A DNA stretch of 64,000 bases from Sugiyamaella lignohabitans (Eukaryota > Ascomycota > Dipodascomycetes > Dipodascales > Trichomonascaceae), in assembly GCF_001640025.1 (NCBI RefSeq), contig NC_031672.1, forward strand, positions 4,526,001-4,590,000, written 5' to 3'. The position numbers were made by a program, and so were the translations under genes. The notes below the pieces were generated by a model. That model saw nothing but the letters and a program-made list of their open reading frames with translations, had not been told where the DNA came from and did not search any database. Within the stretch, counting starts at the first letter, position 1; the number at the start of each line of letters is the position of its first letter. This document shows positions 1 through 11,003 of this stretch, piece by piece.

Positions 1-472
1 CTGGAGATCATGGCACCGTTCTTTCAACCGATGGATTATCAGGTACGTTTATATTCCTTTAGGAGGATCTAAGCGAACGCTGCTCAACTCGCTTATTGTT
101 TTCATGTTTGTAGCTATCTGGCACGACATTCAACTGCGTTTACTTCTGTGGGGCTGGCTAGTTGTATTATTTATTTTACCAGAAGTACTTGCCAGCTTAT
201 TGTTTCCAGCCAAGAAATGGGGCTCGAATTCTATTTACCGACATTTGTGTGCTATCGGAGGTGTTGCTAATGTATGGATGATGATGATAGCTAACTTGGT
301 TGGATTCTGTGTTGGCCTGGACGGTGTTAGCGAGATGCTCCACGATATGATCTACACAGCAGATGGAATCAAGTATGTGATATTATCATCGCTGGCGCTA
401 TTTGTTGGTCTTCAAGCCATGTTTGAGTTCCGTGAACGTGAAAAGCGCATGGGCATCAATCTCCGCTGTTAG
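1..472 (+). CDS. GUP1: Gup1-type membrane-bound O-acyltransferase, C-terminal part (5' end outside window)
   Basis: The reading frame is open from base 2, so the gene starts upstream; 156 C-terminal residues are visible. The segment [11 protein letters not shown] near the left edge and FVAIWHDI about 30 residues later carry the two conserved MBOAT motifs, the second with the catalytic-type histidine. Several hydrophobic spans follow, ending in a charged FREREKRMG tail. In yeast, Gup1 is an ER/plasma-membrane multispan acyltransferase that remodels GPI-anchor lipid and affects glycerol uptake. Spacing of the two His motifs and the tail fits the family. GUP1 converges with LCL3; the 400 bp between them hold one GC element oriented toward LCL3. 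Confidence 0.9.
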   Translation, partial: WRSWHRSFNRWIIRYVYIPLGGSKRTLLNSLIVFMFVAIWHDIQLRLLLWGWLVVLFILPEVLASLLFPAKKWGSNSIYRHLCAIGGVANVWMMMIANLVGFCVGLDGVSEMLHDMIYTADGIKYVILSSLALFVGLQAMFEFREREKRMGINLRC

Positions 473-672
473 ACTTTTGTAATTCCCATGAAAGTAAAAC
501 AATTCGATATAAAACAGGCGAGCTGAGCCGAGACTCGTCGAGGACATATACACCTAATAATATTGTTACATTACATTGATTAATATATTGGCTGTTGGCA
601 GGAGTTTATTCAGGGGTTCGAAGCCTTGGTACTTCGCAAGGGGTCTTATTATACAGCCACGGGTCCCGAATC

Positions 673-732
673 CGACTCGAGCGAAGCGAGAGGAGCAGCG
701 GGGTCTGGGGCGGAGCCCCAGCCGCCGGAGGC
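673..732 (-). repeat. GC element, solo 60-bp unit
   Basis: Runs from CGACTCGAG to CCGCCGGAGGC. It is 157 nt past the LCL3 stop, with the GCCTCCGGCGGC terminus nearest LCL3. Confidence 0.9.
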
Positions 733-889
733 AGAGCCCGACCAGCGGAAGCACGGATCCCAGGATGGATGTATTTACAGGAATGGAGAGTGTGAGTCTC
801 TGGAAGTTTATATACAGTGCTACTTTTGGAGTAATTAAGACTTGTCAGAGAAACGAAATGACCTTCAAATTTAAAATCGTTATATTACA

Positions 890-1633
890 CTAACTATTAC
901 TGTATTTTTTCTTGTATTCGCCTGGAGTAACCAGGGACTTGGTTCCTTTTCGGAACATGCCAATTTTTCTGTTTTTCGATGCTTGCTCAAGTTTGCGAAA
1001 CGCTGCTTCTTGACCATTGAACTCAGCACCCTGTTTAGCTTCATAAACAACAGCCCAACCCTGTCGTAACATTTCTTTACTGACATTGCGACGGCCGTTC
1101 CACTTCCACAAACTGGCCTGTCCCACTGTACGGCCATATTGATCGTTTACAAGTGGCATCACTCTGACATGTCTTCCCAAGACATATCCTCTTAACCAAT
1201 CAAGAGCCTCTGCTGAATATGGTTGAGCGGGTTTCCCAAAATGAGCTGCTTCTGGAGCATCAACACCACATAACCGAACATGAATAGTTTGACCTTTGAG
1301 TCCTCGACTGTTGACTTTTGGAGCATGCCGTAACCAGCCCCAACCACCTATTATTCCTCCTGGAGTATGATAGAAATGAAAGTTATCAGCATCTCCCACT
1401 GAAGTCACGAACCCATAGAGTGACCTCTTACGAAAAAATGACTGTGGTATCTTGTGTGAGTTGGGGATTCTGCGTAAATATGATCTGTACACGTAGAAAC
1501 CGAGTCCGAATGTTGAGCACAGAATAGTCGTCGGGATCAAAACCTGACTTGACAAAAATGACACCTCAGGCTGAATAGACTGTGCATCCTGCTCTTTTTG
1601 TCCCTTTTTTTCACTGTCTAATCGCTTGGACAT
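890..1633 (-). CDS. LCL3: Lcl3-like membrane-anchored staphylococcal-nuclease-fold endonuclease
   Basis: 247 residues from an ATG at 1633. A hydrophobic anchor covers about residues 31-50. A thermonuclease (SNase-like) domain follows from about residue 70 to 232, with VRLCGVDAPE (active-site arginine and acidic residues), a central DQYGRTVG segment and GWAVVYEAK. Length and anchor-plus-nuclease order match fungal Lcl3, a mitochondrial/membrane-associated putative endonuclease. No intron is needed. It is divergent from BOR1 across 736 bp and converges with GUP1. Confidence 0.9.
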   Translation of the reverse strand: MSKRLDSEKKGQKEQDAQSIQPEVSFLSSQVLIPTTILCSTFGLGFYVYRSYLRRIPNSHKIPQSFFRKRSLYGFVTSVGDADNFHFYHTPGGIIGGWGWLRHAPKVNSRGLKGQTIHVRLCGVDAPEAAHFGKPAQPYSAEALDWLRGYVLGRHVRVMPLVNDQYGRTVGQASLWKWNGRRNVSKEMLRQGWAVVYEAKQGAEFNGQEAAFRKLEQASKNRKIGMFRKGTKSLVTPGEYKKKYSNS

Positions 1634-2369
1634 GACAGATTAAATGCTTATTGTCAAATAAACTTGGTGCATATTATTGATGTTGATATGCAAATCAAGT
1701 AAACATGCACCTGCATCACATTTAGGTTTTCAGTGATCATTGGAGGTGCTCTTATAATGGTGATAAGGTATTTCGTTATTAATTCATAGTCATCAAAGAT
1801 CTAATGTTACAGCTTCCTAAGGCACTGATACTAGTCAAGTTCTCTAGATTTTTTTTTGATTATTGGGTTGCTTGCTAGTTTGTACTACATTTCCCTCATA
1901 ATATGTTTTTTCTTCATTTATATTCTATTTATTTTACTTTCAGAACTCGACTTAGCAACATTCATCTGTCAATTTTGATTTTTGATTTATCTGCATATTT
2001 AAATATCACGGATGACTGAAAAACATAAAAGTAGATTTGAGTTCCAAGATGTACCTTATCGCTAATATGCAGCCTCGCAGACTCAAATAAATATGTCCAG
2101 TGCAGGTACAAAAATTAATAAGCATGGATGATCCAGTCAAGACATATCGGTTTACGTCAGTTCTTCTCTTTTCTAGCTCGTAGTTTTGTTTCATTTCGCA
2201 GATAGGACGACGGTGTTTCACAAAGTTTTGCCATTTGGACACTTTAATTTTTACTGAATTTCAGGTTTTTACGAATATTAGAAGTCTTTTATAACTGAGA
2301 TTGCGGTTGTATGACTGTACAGCAATCGATGAGTCTGAAGATTGATATATTTCAAGATACAATCTATTT
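1634..2369. other. Divergent intergenic region between LCL3 and BOR1
   Basis: AT-rich DNA with T-runs near 1850 and 1930. No gene, RNA or GC element is seen; it presumably holds both promoters. Confidence 0.6.
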
Positions 2370-4421
2370 ATGATGGGGTCTTCAGGAGACGAACGTTCAT
2401 CACAGAACCGCAATGTCGGTCTTGCTAGATTCATACGAGGTACTATAGGATCTCCGTTCAAGGGCATCATCCATGATATAAAAGGAAGACTACCATATTA
2501 CCTGTCCGACTGGACAGATGGCTGGAATTACCGAGTCATACCGTCTATTACCTATATGTATTTTACAAATATTTTACCGGCGATAGCGTTTGCTCAGGAT
2601 ATGTTTGATAAAACCAACAATTCATATGGTGTTAATGAAGTACTATTGGCATCTGCCATGGGCGGTATAGTATTTGGTTTATTTGCAGGCCAGCCATTAT
2701 GTATAGTGGGTGTTACTGGACCGGTTGCAATTTTTAATTACACAGTCTACGAAATCGTCAATCCCAAAGGAATACCATATTTTCCATTCATGGCATGGGT
2801 TTATCTTTGGTCCATGGTCATGCATTTCATCATTGCTGCTCTTAACTGGGTTAATGGTCTGAGATATGTGACGAGGTTTTCCTGTGACATGTTTGGATTT
2901 TTTATTAGTGTTGTTTATATCCAAAAGGGTGTACAAATGTTGATGCGAGAATTTGATCACAGCAATGGTGATGTCGAAACCACTGCTATCAAGGCGTATC
3001 TTGCTATAGTGATTGCTCTGCTAGTAATGGTATTTGGCATGATCTCAATAATAATTGGTGAGTACTCGAAATTATTTAAACACTCGCTGCGTAAATTCTT
3101 TTCTGACTATGGATTACCATTGACAGTGGTCTTTTTTAGTGGGTTCGCATTTTTCCCTGGTCGTCTCAAAGATGCTCACTTGAACAGACTCAACATTACC
3201 GAAAGTTTTGTGCCTACTGCGATATCTGGAGGTCGTACCCATGGTTGGTTCATTCATTTCTGGGATATCAATGTCGGTGATGTGTTCCTCGCCATACCAT
3301 TTGCATTATTATTAACATCACTTTTCTACTTTGATCATAATGTGTCTTCACTTATATGTCAGGGCTCCGAATTCCCTCTCAAGAAGCCAGCCTCGTTTCA
3401 CTGGGACTTTTTTCTTCTTGGAATAACAACTGGCTTGGCAGGTATTCTTGGTATCCCAGCACCCAACGGCCTTATTCCACAGGCTCCACTGCATACAATG
3501 AGTCTTTGCGTATGGAAATATAGACGGGAAAACGAGAATCTGGAGAATGCTTGTGTATGGAAGAACCAGGAAGAAAATGGAACTACCTCGAGTGTCTGTG
3601 TATGGAAGTGCCTGCCGGAAGATGGATGTGGCCACAAAAGTGATGAGAGCAACAACAACAGTTTGTGTGAGATGAGAAATGATCATGCCAGGAATGGAAT
3701 AGAAACGGATTGTCAAATGCGGTTGGCTGATAGTGATAGAAGCGGAAGCGACGAAAGCAAAAGTGGCTCATGTAGTCCCCTTCCTATTTCAACTAAACTA
3801 CAGCCCTATATTGCAAGTGTTGTGGAACAAAGAGTAAGCAATCTTGTTCAAGGACTACTCATTCTCGGTACAATGTCTGGTCCACTTCTTGTAGTTCTTG
3901 GTTTATTACCCAAGGGAGTTCTTGCAGGACTATTCTGGATGATGGGTTTATCTGGACTAATGGGAAATGGTGTGACGGCCAAACTCAAGTATATTTTCAG
4001 TGATGAAGAGCATATCGATCCCAAGGATCCACTAAACAAGGTTCGGAAAAAGTATTTATATCTATTTGTGATAGTAGCATGCTTGGGTGCTGCTGGTGAA
4101 GTTGCAATTACAGACACCATAGCTGCGGTGGGATTTCCTGCTATATTGATTGGTCTTGTTGGAGTAGGTAAATTGCTGCCGAAAATAATTCCTGAACCAG
4201 ACATGTCAATCTTGGATGGACCTACGGGCTCGGAATTTATTCTAAGGAATCTTTCATCCGCATCCTGGTCAGCAAACAATGAGAACCATGAGGAAGTTCT
4301 TCCTACGGCGAATAACGATGCGGGTGTTGAGCTTCAACGACTTGAAGAGGGCCAACATCAGAGGCAAGACATGCTTCGTAGACGCAGCAGCCATAGTGGT
4401 AGAGAAGTAAGCATTAATTAA
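2370..4421 (+). CDS. BOR1: Bor1-type borate/anion transporter (SLC4-like)
   Basis: 683 residues, multispan, from an ATG at 2370 with a second ATG directly after. The N-terminal block with LPYYLSDWTDGWNYRVIPS, TYMYFTNILPAIAFA and GQPLCIVGVTGPVAIFN is the conserved HCO3-transporter core; family members export borate at the plasma membrane. Fungal Bor1 is usually about 570 residues. The excess is a hydrophilic, Cys-rich insertion at about residues 377-475, just after GIPAPNGLIPQAPLHT, carrying three degenerate CVWK repeats and Ser/Asn/Asp runs. The membrane domain resumes at KLQPYIASVVEQRVSNL. The insertion is in frame and has no visible splice sites, so I take it as coding. Convergent with MAD1. 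Confidence 0.93.
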   Translation: MMGSSGDERSSQNRNVGLARFIRGTIGSPFKGIIHDIKGRLPYYLSDWTDGWNYRVIPSITYMYFTNILPAIAFAQDMFDKTNNSYGVNEVLLASAMGGIVFGLFAGQPLCIVGVTGPVAIFNYTVYEIVNPKGIPYFPFMAWVYLWSMVMHFIIAALNWVNGLRYVTRFSCDMFGFFISVVYIQKGVQMLMREFDHSNGDVETTAIKAYLAIVIALLVMVFGMISIIIGEYSKLFKHSLRKFFSDYGLPLTVVFFSGFAFFPGRLKDAHLNRLNITESFVPTAISGGRTHGWFIHFWDINVGDVFLAIPFALLLTSLFYFDHNVSSLICQGSEFPLKKPASFHWDFFLLGITTGLAGILGIPAPNGLIPQAPLHTMSLCVWKYRRENENLENACVWKNQEENGTTSSVCVWKCLPEDGCGHKSDESNNNSLCEMRNDHARNGIETDCQMRLADSDRSGSDESKSGSCSPLPISTKLQPYIASVVEQRVSNLVQGLLILGTMSGPLLVVLGLLPKGVLAGLFWMMGLSGLMGNGVTAKLKYIFSDEEHIDPKDPLNKVRKKYLYLFVIVACLGAAGEVAITDTIAAVGFPAILIGLVGVGKLLPKIIPEPDMSILDGPTGSEFILRNLSSASWSANNENHEEVLPTANNDAGVELQRLEEGQHQRQDMLRRRSSHSGREVSIN

Positions 4422-4625
4422 TATTTTGTGTTTCGTAAATATAGAGATCTTGTTATTGTAGACATAGATAGACATGATCTGGGCCTTATGGTCGTCTCCA
4501 TTTCGACCACAGGCGAGGGGCTGGTGCGATAGAACTTGGAATGCATCCTGCTCCAAGTGACCTGTGACCACACCCAGTAGTGGTATACAAAGCTCAGTCT
4601 TCAGCAGTCGAGGTAAAAGCCATGA

Positions 4626-6900
4626 TTAAAATCTCGCTGCCTTAGTAGTCCGGTCATAGAGTTCTAAATTAAGAGCAGATAGGAAACACGGTATGTCCTG
4701 TCGTTCTTTTATCCAGAATGTTATTAGATTCTCAAACTCGGCTGCCCACGGGCTGTTTTCAATGCCAATAAATTTATTCTTTGCCTTTGGATCGGGAATA
4801 AAAGTAAACGAGTCGGTATCAGACGTCGTGAACATTGATGTGGCACGGATCTTTCTGTTCGGTAGAAGATCAACTCGATAACCGAGTAATGAATAAACAG
4901 CTTCTCGAAATTCAAGCGATTTTTTAGCAAACACTTCTTTTATTCTATCCATTCGTTTATTCTGCTCTTGGATTGTCCGTTCAAGTTGCTTCGACTCGTC
5001 GCGAATTCTGTCCAAAGCCGATTTGGGTACAAGGTTAGCTTGGTTGCCACTGTTTGAGAGCTGAGCATGTAAATCGTCGTTTTCTTTCTGCAGAGCCTTG
5101 AGGGTACTGACTTTGACGGCCTCGTGTCGAGAAGTGGGGTTGTCCCTCAGTTCCAAAATACGATGTTTGGCTTGCTGTGACTCAGAAGCTGATGCAATCT
5201 GCTTTTGAAGTGCGTTAATTTCATGTGATAATTGGGCGACTTTCTGCTCAGACTTGTCAAGATCGTTTTGTAAACTTCTGTTCTTGCGTACTGTGGATGA
5301 CAATTGTTCGGCGAGCTTCGAGTCACTGCCTTCAGAATCAGGAGCTGCTCGTTTTTTGTTCCGTAATGGACTGTTAAGTTGAACTACTAATCCTTCTTTT
5401 CGCACTAATTCGTCATTAAGTCCCTTTAGTTCTTGTTTGTATCGTTCAACAAGAGTCTCTAGTTCAGTGATTTTGTTGTCCTTCTCAATATCTGCCGATT
5501 TGTTCTCAAGAGCAACAGATTCGGCTTCATATGCCTTTAGCTGGTCACGAAGCATTTGCGCTTCTTTACTGATAATATCCGCTTGTCGCTGGTATCTGAT
5601 CCGCTGTTGTGATTCTTTATCTAGTCGTTCGTGATAGTCAGTTACTTGATCTTTTAATTTCTGGAGATCTTGACTAACTTCCAACTCTTGTGAAGTGGTA
5701 CTTGACAACGACTCTTCTAATTGACCGATTTTCGACAGTAGAGTGGTTTTCTCGATACGAATATTCATAAGCTCGCGAACGACATCCTGAGGTGACGAAA
5801 ATCTATCATCTTTTTCCAAAAATGTCAGCCATTTGTTTTTCTCTTGTTGTAAGTCGATTATTTGTAACTCCATCTCTGTATTATGTCGTTGTAGGTCGCT
5901 CATGAGCTTCAATTTGGTTTCTAGTGCCTCTTTTTCCTGCTCAACAATATCTACTATACGTTTATCTTTTTCCAGTCGTTCGATATACCTATTCTTGGCA
6001 TCAATTTGTGACTCGAGAGATCGAACATTGCTAAATTGCTCGTTAAGTTCGCGTTTAAACAGGTCAGTAGTAAACTCCATATCGGGCTCTTCATTATTAT
6101 CATTACCATCGGCAGCACCACTTCTTTTCCGACCTCGTGCTGCCAGCTCATTCTTCAATTTCATTATCGTCTCTTCATTTTCAATAATAGTCTGCTGTTT
6201 CGCAAACAGCTCACTTTGAGTTCTATCCAGCTCCTCTTCGACTTTTGCAAACGATATCTCGAGATTTCTGTTTTTTATTTCCAGATTCTCCATGCGATTC
6301 TTGGAGTAAGCTGTTTCTTCTCTCAATTGTGATTCGGCCTGTTCTAAACTGTCCTCGAGATCATTGACTTCAGCTCGCAGCTCCTTATTCTCATTATTGG
6401 CCTTTTCCAGTTGAGCACCAAGTTCTTCACGCACTTTTGCCAGGGTATCTACTGTCTTCTTGTGCTCTGTAAACAAGAATACTTGATCAGTCTGTAAACC
6501 ATCTGCTCGTTTGCCTTCTTCCTTTACTTTATCTTCAAGCTCTCTGACCTCTTTTTCATGGAGAACTTTCTCTCTGCTTCTTTCCTCTTTCTCAAGCTTC
6601 AATTCGTACTGCAGGGCTTCCACCTGCTCTCGCCATGAATCAGCATCGATCCAGTCTGTGTCTTCGTTCTGTCATCTGTTAGTACCAGACCACCCAACTA
6701 CTTCCCACCAATCATTAATCTTGATCCACCAACACCACAATATTCAAGCTCTATAAAGTTCTTCACATCAACCCACATCAATCCCCATTCATCCACATCC
6801 ATCCCCGTTCATCCACATCTATTCACATCCACTACACCCAAAAAATACATACCACACGATTCGACTCTCCTAGAGCCGTCGCACTTTCCGAATCACTCAT
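4626..6900 (-). CDS. MAD1: Mad1 spindle-assembly-checkpoint coiled-coil protein (one intron)
   Basis: Two exons: 6900-6853 (16 codons, MSDSESATALGESNRV) and 6668-4626, joined in phase 0 across a 184-nt intron at 6852-6669. The donor is GTATGT, the branch site TACTAAC, the acceptor GACAG. The protein is 696 residues, almost all heptad coiled coil, and ends in the Mad1 C-terminal domain (EAVYSLLGYRVDLLPNRKIR, then FIPDPKAKNKFIGIENSPWAAEF). Mad1 recruits Mad2 to unattached kinetochores and sits at nuclear pores. Exon 2 alone has no ATG start, which supports the upstream exon. The intron has no GC element. Confidence 0.93.
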
Positions 6901-7190
6901 ATTTAACTGAACTCTTATATTCCAACCAGTTCACCAGCTCCCTGTCCTCGACAATGTTTATTTACATTATCGAGCGCGTCAATGCCGATCTCCTCTAACC
7001 TCACTCGCCGTTGGTGCGGCTCAGGACCCTGCCGCCAGAACCTCCTCGAGCTCCTCCAACAAATTAACCCTCACAACTCAACTCTTGACCCGTTCCAACA
7101 ACCAATTAAACCCATCCCGTAACATTCCTCCAAACCACTCCAAACCGAGAAAGTTACAGGACCACCACTGACCACTGGGGCCCCCGAACT

Positions 7191-7326
7191 GCCTCCGGCG
7201 GCTGGGACCTGCCCCAGACCCCGTAGCTCCTGCTTCGCAGGAGTTGCTCGGGGATTCCCGCTGAACCGACTCGAGCGAACCGAGAGGAGCCACGGGGTCT
7301 GGGGCAGAGCCCCAGCCGTCGGAGGC
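7191..7326. repeat. GC element, 136-bp inverted composite
   Basis: A short arm 7191-7243, ending in hairpin CTCCTGCTTCGCAGGAG, faces a 60-bp arm 7267-7326. It lies in the MAD1-MMS2 divergent promoter interval. Confidence 0.9.
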
Positions 7327-7350
7327 ACACCCCTTGCTTCGTATCGTGGT

Positions 7351-7356
7351 CACGTG
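7351..7356. promoter_or_regulatory. CACGTG E-box upstream of MMS2
   Basis: Palindromic CACGTG in the context GTCACGTGAC, 140 bp before the MMS2 ATG. It matches the known Cbf1-type core; function here is inferred. Confidence 0.4.
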
Positions 7357-7495
7357 ACACATGGAGATATGACATTTTGGCCGACATGCGACCAACGCTT
7401 GTCTCACACGATCTCCTTCTGTACGTCGCCAGTCAGCAAGCACACTAACCGAACACGCCGAGGCCTATCCGTAGTGCACGTACTGAGCTCAAAAA

Positions 7496-8009
7496 ATGTC
7501 AGCTCAAATGTAAGTAAACGGCGGGCGAAGAACCGATTTAGTGGTGCCATATTGGGGCAGCAGGTGGTGGTGGTAGTAGGAGGAGTACTAACAGAGATCA
7601 CAGTCCACGAAGCTTTCGCTTGCTAGAAGAGCTTGAAAAGGGTGAAAAGGGACTTGGATCTGAGTCCTGTTCACTCGGTTTGGCCGATAGCGAGGATATT
7701 AACATGACCTATTGGAATGGAACTATTCTGGGTCCTCCTCATAGTACCCATGAGAACCGTATCTACAGTCTCAGTCTGGAGGCTGGTCCCGAGTACCCAG
7801 AGAAACCTCCACTTGTCAAGTTCCTTTCTAAAGTCAATGCTCCATACATTGACCAAGAAACTGGTGTAGTCAGACCAGACTTGGTTCCATGTCTTGCTAA
7901 ATGGAAGAGATCAAACACTATGGAGACGGTTCTTATCGAACTCCGTAGAGAGCTGGCTTCCCCTACAAATAGAAAGCTCCCTCAACCTCCTGAGGGTTCC
8001 ACCTTCTAA
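7496..8009 (+). CDS. MMS2: Mms2 ubiquitin-conjugating enzyme variant (one intron)
   Basis: Exon 1 is 7496-7509 (ATG TCA GCT CAA AT), exon 2 is 7604-8009. The 94-nt intron has GTAAGT, TACTAAC and CACAG. Splicing gives MSAQIPRSFRLLEELEKGEKG, the conserved UEV N terminus, which confirms the 14-nt first exon. The 139-residue product has the UBC fold (YWNGTILGPP, ENRIYSLSLE, YPEKPP) but lacks the active-site cysteine, as expected of a UEV. With Ubc13 it builds Lys63-linked chains in post-replication repair. The intron has no GC element; one lies 105 nt past the stop. Confidence 0.95.
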
Positions 8010-8114
8010 AAACTCGATTACGGTTTACGCTGCGGCACCTCCGATTCCTGGCTTGTTGGCATCTTTCTCGTCTATTATGCATTTAGTTCTATCTATTAGT
8101 TAGGGGGACGGTCT

Positions 8115-8174
8115 GCCTCCGGCGGCTGGGGCTCTGCCCCAGACCCCGTGGCTCCTCTCGCTTCGCTCGAGTCG
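8115..8174 (+). repeat. GC element, solo unit
   Basis: Sense-oriented, 105 nt after the MMS2 stop and before the convergent SOM1 end. Confidence 0.9.
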
Positions 8175-8294
8175 TTGCGTCGACGTCCCACTGGGATTGT
8201 TTTCTTGGGGTGATGTGATGTTTTGGGTCGAATTTGACGATGATTCCTGCTCATCATGCTAGGGTTTGTGTTCTTCTGGGTGGATTGCTGCTGA

Positions 8295-8726
8295 TTACTT
8301 CTCTCCGAGAACTGATGCTGTCACTTCGGCAAATCCTATGGGCATCACGACTGAGTCTGAAGGGCGGTTCGTTTCCGCGGTAGTGACCTCGACAAGTCTC
8401 GTACGACCATTCACCTGGCAGCTATAGAGGGTTAGTATCGTTTTTCGTCTGAAGCTTGACATGTCTGGCCCATTCTATAAACTGCCAAAGAAACAGCTTA
8501 AAAGCCTCACAGGATATTCATAGACACAAATTTCAAATCAAAACTGCTTGAGCGATGTCTTCAAATCAACCTACAAAAGGACTTACGCTCGAAATAGTCG
8601 ATTAAAGGGGGTGCACACAATCTTCTCTTTGAAGATACCACACTCATACTGAGTTATTTCTTTCAATGGGCAGTCTTCAGGAACCTTGATTTTATCTCGC
8701 GAGAGAACCACAATTGGAGGAGCCAT
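8295..8726 (-). CDS. SOM1: Som1, mitochondrial inner-membrane peptidase subunit (one intron)
   Basis: Exon 1 is 8726-8587, exon 2 is 8421-8295, separated by a 165-nt intron with GTAAGT donor, TACTAAC branch site and CTATAG acceptor. The product is 88 residues. It begins MAPPIVVLSRDK and contains EITQYECGIFKEKIVCTPFNRLFRAC, here given in two halves: EITQYECGIF and KEKIVCTPFNRLFRAC. The conserved tyrosine-Glu-Cys, Cys-x-Pro-Phe and RLF-x-x-C pattern is that of Som1, a small Cys-motif partner of Imp1/Imp2 in the intermembrane space. The last pattern straddles the splice junction, which supports the intron. Neither exon alone is long enough to attract notice. Confidence 0.85.
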
Positions 8727-9130
8727 GTTTTTTAAATCAAACAAATCAAACAAAAAAAAACCTCCAAGAAATTCTTATAATCAAATGTCAGAAGGTCGGG
8801 TCGACCCACTGCAGAACTGCCTGTTCTATAGCAAGGTCAGTTCTTCAGTCAGACTCTCTTTTGTGAGTCTAAATTTTGTGTTTGATAAATGAGTAATACC
8901 AGGGAGCTGAATGACTGTCACCACAAGCGAGTTCTTGATTCGAACCAGGGTTCATTTGGCTCGGAGAGATAACAAAGTTGATAAAAGAGTTGAGATACTG
9001 ATTCAAATACAGCCGCATTTGACCGACATGAATGGTGAAGTTCACGGGATTTCAGACCGATGCATGCAGCAAGCGATCTCATCCTCATTCTCAATTCGAA
9101 GAAAAAAATAATCATAGCTTCTTTGCGAAA
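8727..9130. other. SOM1-SEH1 divergent promoter interval
   Basis: 404 bp without a supported gene; short open frames lack family features. No GC element. Confidence 0.5.
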
Positions 9131-10596
9131 ATGAAGCCATTTATCGCTGGTCACGAGGATCTGATCCACGATGTTGCCTATGGTAAGTGAATTGAGCGAC
9201 CCCCTCCCCTCAAAACCCACCCAATCCCCAATCACGACCTCCTCCCGACGCCTCGACTCGAGCGAAGCGAGAGGAGCCACGGGGTCTGGGGCAGAGCCCC
9301 AGCCGCCGGAGGCATACATCCCCCAGCCAAACCATCCAAACACCGATCTAACAAAAAAACAGACTTCTATGGCAAAAGACTCGCGACATGTTCAGCAGAC
9401 CACCATATCAAGGTGTTTGACAAGACGGCCAATGGCTGGGAGCTGTCTGATTCGTGGAAAGCCCATGATGCTGCGGTTGTTAAAGTGACATGGGCAGGTC
9501 CTGAATATGGTCAACTGCTGGCGTCATGTTCTCATGATGCTAGTGTACGGATATTTGAAGAAGACCCTCGAGAACCCATTAACAGTGGCCGTCGATGGAA
9601 ACGAAAACACACGATTCTAGATTTCAGAGGTCCTTTGTACGACATTGAATTTGCGCCAAGTCATCTTGGTTTGAAACTAGCTTCGATAGGTTCAGACGGG
9701 GTGTTTCGCATTCACGAGGCAATGGATCCTAATACAATGGCATTCTGGACGACATCGGTCGAGGTTAATATGCTGACGAACCCCGTGGCCCGGCAATTAC
9801 AGTCGAGTTTTGCACTGTCGTGGTGTCCATCGATGTTTTTCAAGGAATATATCGTGGCATGTGTGCTGGAAGACGCATTTATTTATCAACGAGACCATCT
9901 CGGCAAATACGTACGAGTGGCTCAACTCACCGAACACAAGGGACTTATTCGCGATGTAGCGTGGGCCCCATCCATGGGCCGAGGTTACCAATTGATTGCA
10001 ACCGCATCTAAAGACGGATACGTTCGAATCTTTAAAATCACCTCCGATACCAACGGAGCCGACACTCTATCACTAACAGCAAGCGCTCTTGACGACGACA
10101 ACGACGACGATGACGAGTCATCCCCGCCACGAGCTCCTGCCAATCTCAAAGTCGAGCTGCTGTCTCAATTCGACGACCACCACGGCGAGGTCTGGCGTGT
10201 GTCGTGGAACCTGACGGGTAAGTGTTTTAACGAGGCTGGTTGTGCCTCCGGCGGCTGGGGCTCCGCCCCAGACCCCGTGGCTCCTGCTTCGCAGGAGATT
10301 GCTGGGACCGTAGGCGCCCGACTCGAGCGTAGCGAGAGGAGCCGGGGGGTCTGGGGCGCAGCCCCAGCCACCGGAGGTATGCCCGTTCGAGGACGTGACT
10401 AACTGGAGGTGTAGGTACTATTTTGGCGTCGGCAGGTGACGATGGCAAGGTGAGGTTCTGGAAGGCCTCGTATTCGAGCGAGTTCCAGTGTATGGCGGTC
10501 GTGTCTGCCGAGCAACGGTAAGTGAAAGTGTGAGTGTTGGCTGGGTTTTACTAACGATTTAATAGCAGAGAAGAGGCTATAGATGTGGACGACTAG
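9131..10596 (+). CDS. SEH1: Seh1 nucleoporin/SEACAT WD40 protein (three introns)
   Basis: Exons 9131-9182, 9363-10217, 10415-10517 and 10566-10596 give 346 residues starting MKPFIAGHEDLIHDVAYDFYG. WD40 blades include CSADHHIKVFD, LASCSHDASVRIF, LIATASKDGYVRIF and LASAGDDGKVRFW. Seh1 is a beta-propeller of the Nup84 complex and of the SEA complex. Splice phases join codons exactly (Y-D-FYG; L-T-G-T-I-L). Introns 1 and 2 contain GC elements ending 49 and 36 nt before the acceptor. Intron 3 is 48 nt with TACTAAC and a tandem acceptor (TAGCAG), allowing products that differ by one arginine. Confidence 0.93.
9254..9313 (-). repeat. GC element inside SEH1 intron 1
   Basis: Solo 60-bp unit; its GGAGGC end is 49 nt from the 3' splice site, upstream of branch sequence ATCTAAC. 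Confidence 0.92.
10243..10378. repeat. GC element composite inside SEH1 intron 2
   Basis: 136 bp: short arm with CTCCTGCTTCGCAGGAG hairpin, spacer TTGCTGGGACCG-like, then 60-bp arm. It ends 36 nt before the acceptor; branch GACTAAC. Confidence 0.92.
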
Positions 10597-11003
10597 ACTG
10601 GTCGATCCATATACATAGAACACTAGTTTGTATTGTAATTATAAATGACTTATTTTGCTCAATAGACCGTCTGTCATGAGGATCTGCTCTGGAAGTGGAC
10701 CCTGCGTACACGGCTGACTTGTCTTCAGGGTTCATTGACATTGATCGAACTTTTGACTTGCAAATAAACCGGTATTTTTTTAGGGTGTAGAAGAGTTTTT
10801 AATTGGTGATTGTTTGTTTTTATCTGCTTTAAATCAGGTTATAATGGTATTTTTGGCTGATTCAGGTGATTAACGGCCGGTGTAGATTGAGGATAGCGAC
10901 CTGCAGATGCTGAAGATCGACATGAAATTTATTTATTTTTCAACCTCGAGCATCTGCATTTCGGGCCATTTCACGAAGTATCTGAACACAGACCTAATTA
11001 AAT
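10597..11003. other. SEH1-NSA1 intergenic region
   Basis: 407 bp, AT-rich, no supported gene or element. Confidence 0.5.
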
